Position numbers and translations under genes: made by a program. Shown here in pieces: positions 14,150 to 15,474 of a stretch of DNA of 15,474 nucleotides. Source of the stretch: an uncultured Coriobacteriia bacterium. Its GTDB lineage: Bacteria > Actinomycetota > Coriobacteriia > Coriobacteriales > QAMH01. The notes beneath the pieces were generated by a model. It was not told where the DNA came from. It saw only the letters and a list, made by a program, of their open reading frames with translations, and ran no database searches. Where the stretch lies: positions 1 to 15,474 of the forward strand of contig CABURF010000006.1 in the NCBI GenBank assembly GCA_902493755.1. Direction: 5' to 3'. Position 1 is the stretch's first letter, and each line of letters opens with the position of its first letter.

Positions 14150-15127
14150 ATGGGAAAAAGGCGGAGCAGGGCCGCAGAGCGCAAGCTGCATATCTTCTCG
14201 GGTTCGGTGTATCCGGAGCTTGCCGATGAGATTGCAGGTCATCTTGATGTCGAGCTGGGCGATATCACGCTCGAGAAGTTCGCCAACGGCGAGACCTACG
14301 CACGCTTCATGGAATCCGTGCGCGGCGAGGACGTCTTTCTCGTTCAGTCGATTTCGGGCGATGTCAATGATGCGCTCATGGAGCTGCTCATCATGACCGA
14401 TGCTGCTCGTCGCGCGAGCGCCGGCAGGATTCATGCCGTCATCACGCATTACGGCTATGCACGCCAGGACCGCAAAGCCGCCGCACGCGAGCCGATTACC
14501 GCCAAGCTCGTTGCACGCATGCTCGAGACGGCGGGTATCGACTCGATCACGACCATCGATTTGCATCAGGGCCAGATTCAGGGCTTCTTCGAAAAGCCGG
14601 TCAATCACCTGACGGCGCTCAATCTCTTTGCCGATTACTTCGAGGGTCTCGGGCTCGACAATCTCTGCGTCGTGAGCCCGGATGTCGGCCGTGCCAAGGT
14701 CGCCAAGAAGATGAGCGATCTGCTCAACGCCGACCTTGCCATCATGCACAAGGGCCGCCCTTCGCACAACGTGGCCGAGATCACGAGCATCATCGGTGAT
14801 GTCGAGGGCAAGAACTGCATTCTCAACGATGACATGATCGATACCGCGGGCACCATTTGCGCGGGCATGAAGGTGCTCAAGGATCGCGGCGCCAAGTCCG
14901 TGCGCGTCAGCGCCACGCATCCGATCTTCTCCGGCCCCGCCTACGAGCGTCTCGAGAATTCGGTTGCCGACGAGATCGTCGTTTGCAACACGATTCCCAT
15001 TCCCGAGGAGCGTCTCACCGGCAAGATTAAGCAGATCAGCATCGCTCCGCTCTTCGCGCAGGCGATTAACAACGTCTTCAATAACGGCTCGGTCTCGACC
15101 CTGTTCGACCCGGACTTCGCGCTGTAA
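14150..15127 (+). CDS. prs: ribose-phosphate pyrophosphokinase (PRPP synthetase)
   Basis: The enzyme transfers pyrophosphate from ATP to ribose 5-phosphate, giving PRPP for purine, pyrimidine, histidine, tryptophan and NAD synthesis. At 325 residues it fits class I. Motifs are FANGETYARF (44-53), ITHYGYARQDRK (98-109), TTIDLHQGQIQGFF (134-147), VVSPDVGRAK (174-183) and the PRPP loop NDDMIDTAGT (226-235). The frame is open back to 14048 inside glmU, but AAGGGA 9-10 nt before the ATG at 14150 and the family N-terminus (KLHIFSGS) place the start here. It lies 16 bp after glmU and 2 bp before pth. Order glmU-prs-pth is shared with Bacillus and many Actinomycetota, though an rplY/ctc gene often sits between prs and pth and is missing here. 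Confidence 0.95.
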   Translation: MGKRRSRAAERKLHIFSGSVYPELADEIAGHLDVELGDITLEKFANGETYARFMESVRGEDVFLVQSISGDVNDALMELLIMTDAARRASAGRIHAVITHYGYARQDRKAAAREPITAKLVARMLETAGIDSITTIDLHQGQIQGFFEKPVNHLTALNLFADYFEGLGLDNLCVVSPDVGRAKVAKKMSDLLNADLAIMHKGRPSHNVAEITSIIGDVEGKNCILNDDMIDTAGTICAGMKVLKDRGAKSVRVSATHPIFSGPAYERLENSVADEIVVCNTIPIPEERLTGKIKQISIAPLFAQAINNVFNNGSVSTLFDPDFAL

Positions 15128-15129
15128 CG

Positions 15130-15474
15130 ATGGACTACAAGCTCATAGCAGGTTTGGGCAATCCTGGCCCCGAGTACGAGGCCACGCGGCATAACGCTGG
15201 CTTTCTCGCGCTTGACCTGCTCGCCGATGAGCTGGGGGCGCGCTACTGGAAGAACGAGAGCGGTGCGCTCGTCGCACATGTGCAGCATGGCGGCGAAGAG
15301 CTGCTGCTCGTCAAGCCACAGGCGTACATGAACACGAGCGGTGGCCCCATCAGCAAGCTTGCGGCTGCATACAAGATTGCTCCTGACGAGGTACTCGTCA
15401 TTCACGACGACATGGACCTTGAACCGGGGACGATACGCGTGAAGGTGGGCGGCGGCCACGGTGGTCACAACGGC
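15130..15474 (+). CDS. pth: peptidyl-tRNA hydrolase (3' end outside the window)
   Basis: The enzyme releases tRNA from peptidyl-tRNAs dropped by stalled ribosomes. The first 115 residues are present, about 60 percent of a usual 185-200. The active-site set is intact: N11 in LGNPGPEY, catalytic H21 in TRHNAGF, N68 in YMNTSG, D94 in HDDMDLEPG and N114 in GGGHGGHNG. The start codon is 2 bp after the prs stop and has no obvious Shine-Dalgarno, so translation is probably coupled to prs. The frame runs to the last base of the window. Confidence 0.94.
   Translation, partial: MDYKLIAGLGNPGPEYEATRHNAGFLALDLLADELGARYWKNESGALVAHVQHGGEELLLVKPQAYMNTSGGPISKLAAAYKIAPDEVLVIHDDMDLEPGTIRVKVGGGHGGHNG

Noticed and set aside
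12742..14184. 480-residue open frame on the minus strand opposite glmU
   Set aside because: Antisense to a full set of GlmU motifs; Arg/His/Asp/Val-rich composition typical of a shadow frame; no start signal.

Overview
The window reads as a chromosome segment from a high-GC Gram-positive bacterium. The best fit is class Coriobacteriia (Actinomycetota, the Collinsella/Slackia/Eggerthella relatives). The grounds are consistent GC-rich third codon positions, a veg-ispE-tRNA-Gln-glmU-prs-pth housekeeping block, a phosphoglucose isomerase resembling the C-terminal half of actinobacterial transaldolase/PGI fusions, a secreted beta-lactamase-fold protein with DUF5648-type repeats, and dispersed intergenic repeats. 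The assignment comes from gene content and protein character only; no search was run.

Layout. Bases 2-1887 (+): the 3' part of a VIT1/CCC1-family metal transporter gene, then a phenylacetate-CoA ligase (paaK). Bases 1904-3853: a divergent pair, 5-formyltetrahydrofolate cyclo-ligase (-) and aspartate kinase lysC (+), whose promoters sit back to back and place both transcription starts at the start codons. Bases 3850-5346 (-): a secreted serine-hydrolase-like protein whose stop codon interlocks with that of lysC. Bases 5539-7113 (+): a COG2509-type FAD-dependent oxidoreductase. Bases 7114-8827 form the accessory part: a 169-bp imperfect palindrome, a DUF4143 AAA ATPase gene with an inverted repeat over its promoter, a terminator, and a MITE-like repeat with terminal inverted repeats plus a truncated second copy. 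Bases 8828-11236 (-): pgi followed by a prepilin peptidase, probably one transcript. Bases 11373-15474 (+): veg-ispE, then tRNA-Gln(TTG)-glmU-prs-pth, with a good sigma-70 promoter lying across the ispE stop codon; pth runs off the right edge.

How the genes work together. Most are single housekeeping functions: folate salvage, entry to the aspartate-family amino acids, glycolysis, MEP isoprenoid synthesis, UDP-GlcNAc and PRPP synthesis, and peptidyl-tRNA recycling. The right-hand block keeps an order also known from Bacillus (veg-ispE-glmU-prs-pth), but without purR, yabJ, spoVG or the ctc/rplY gene between prs and pth.

I see no CRISPR array, prophage, transposase or clear novel defence system. 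The points most worth a second look are the paired leaderless promoters, the internal start in lysC, the tRNA-to-glmU junction, and the repeat-bracketed ATPase gene.
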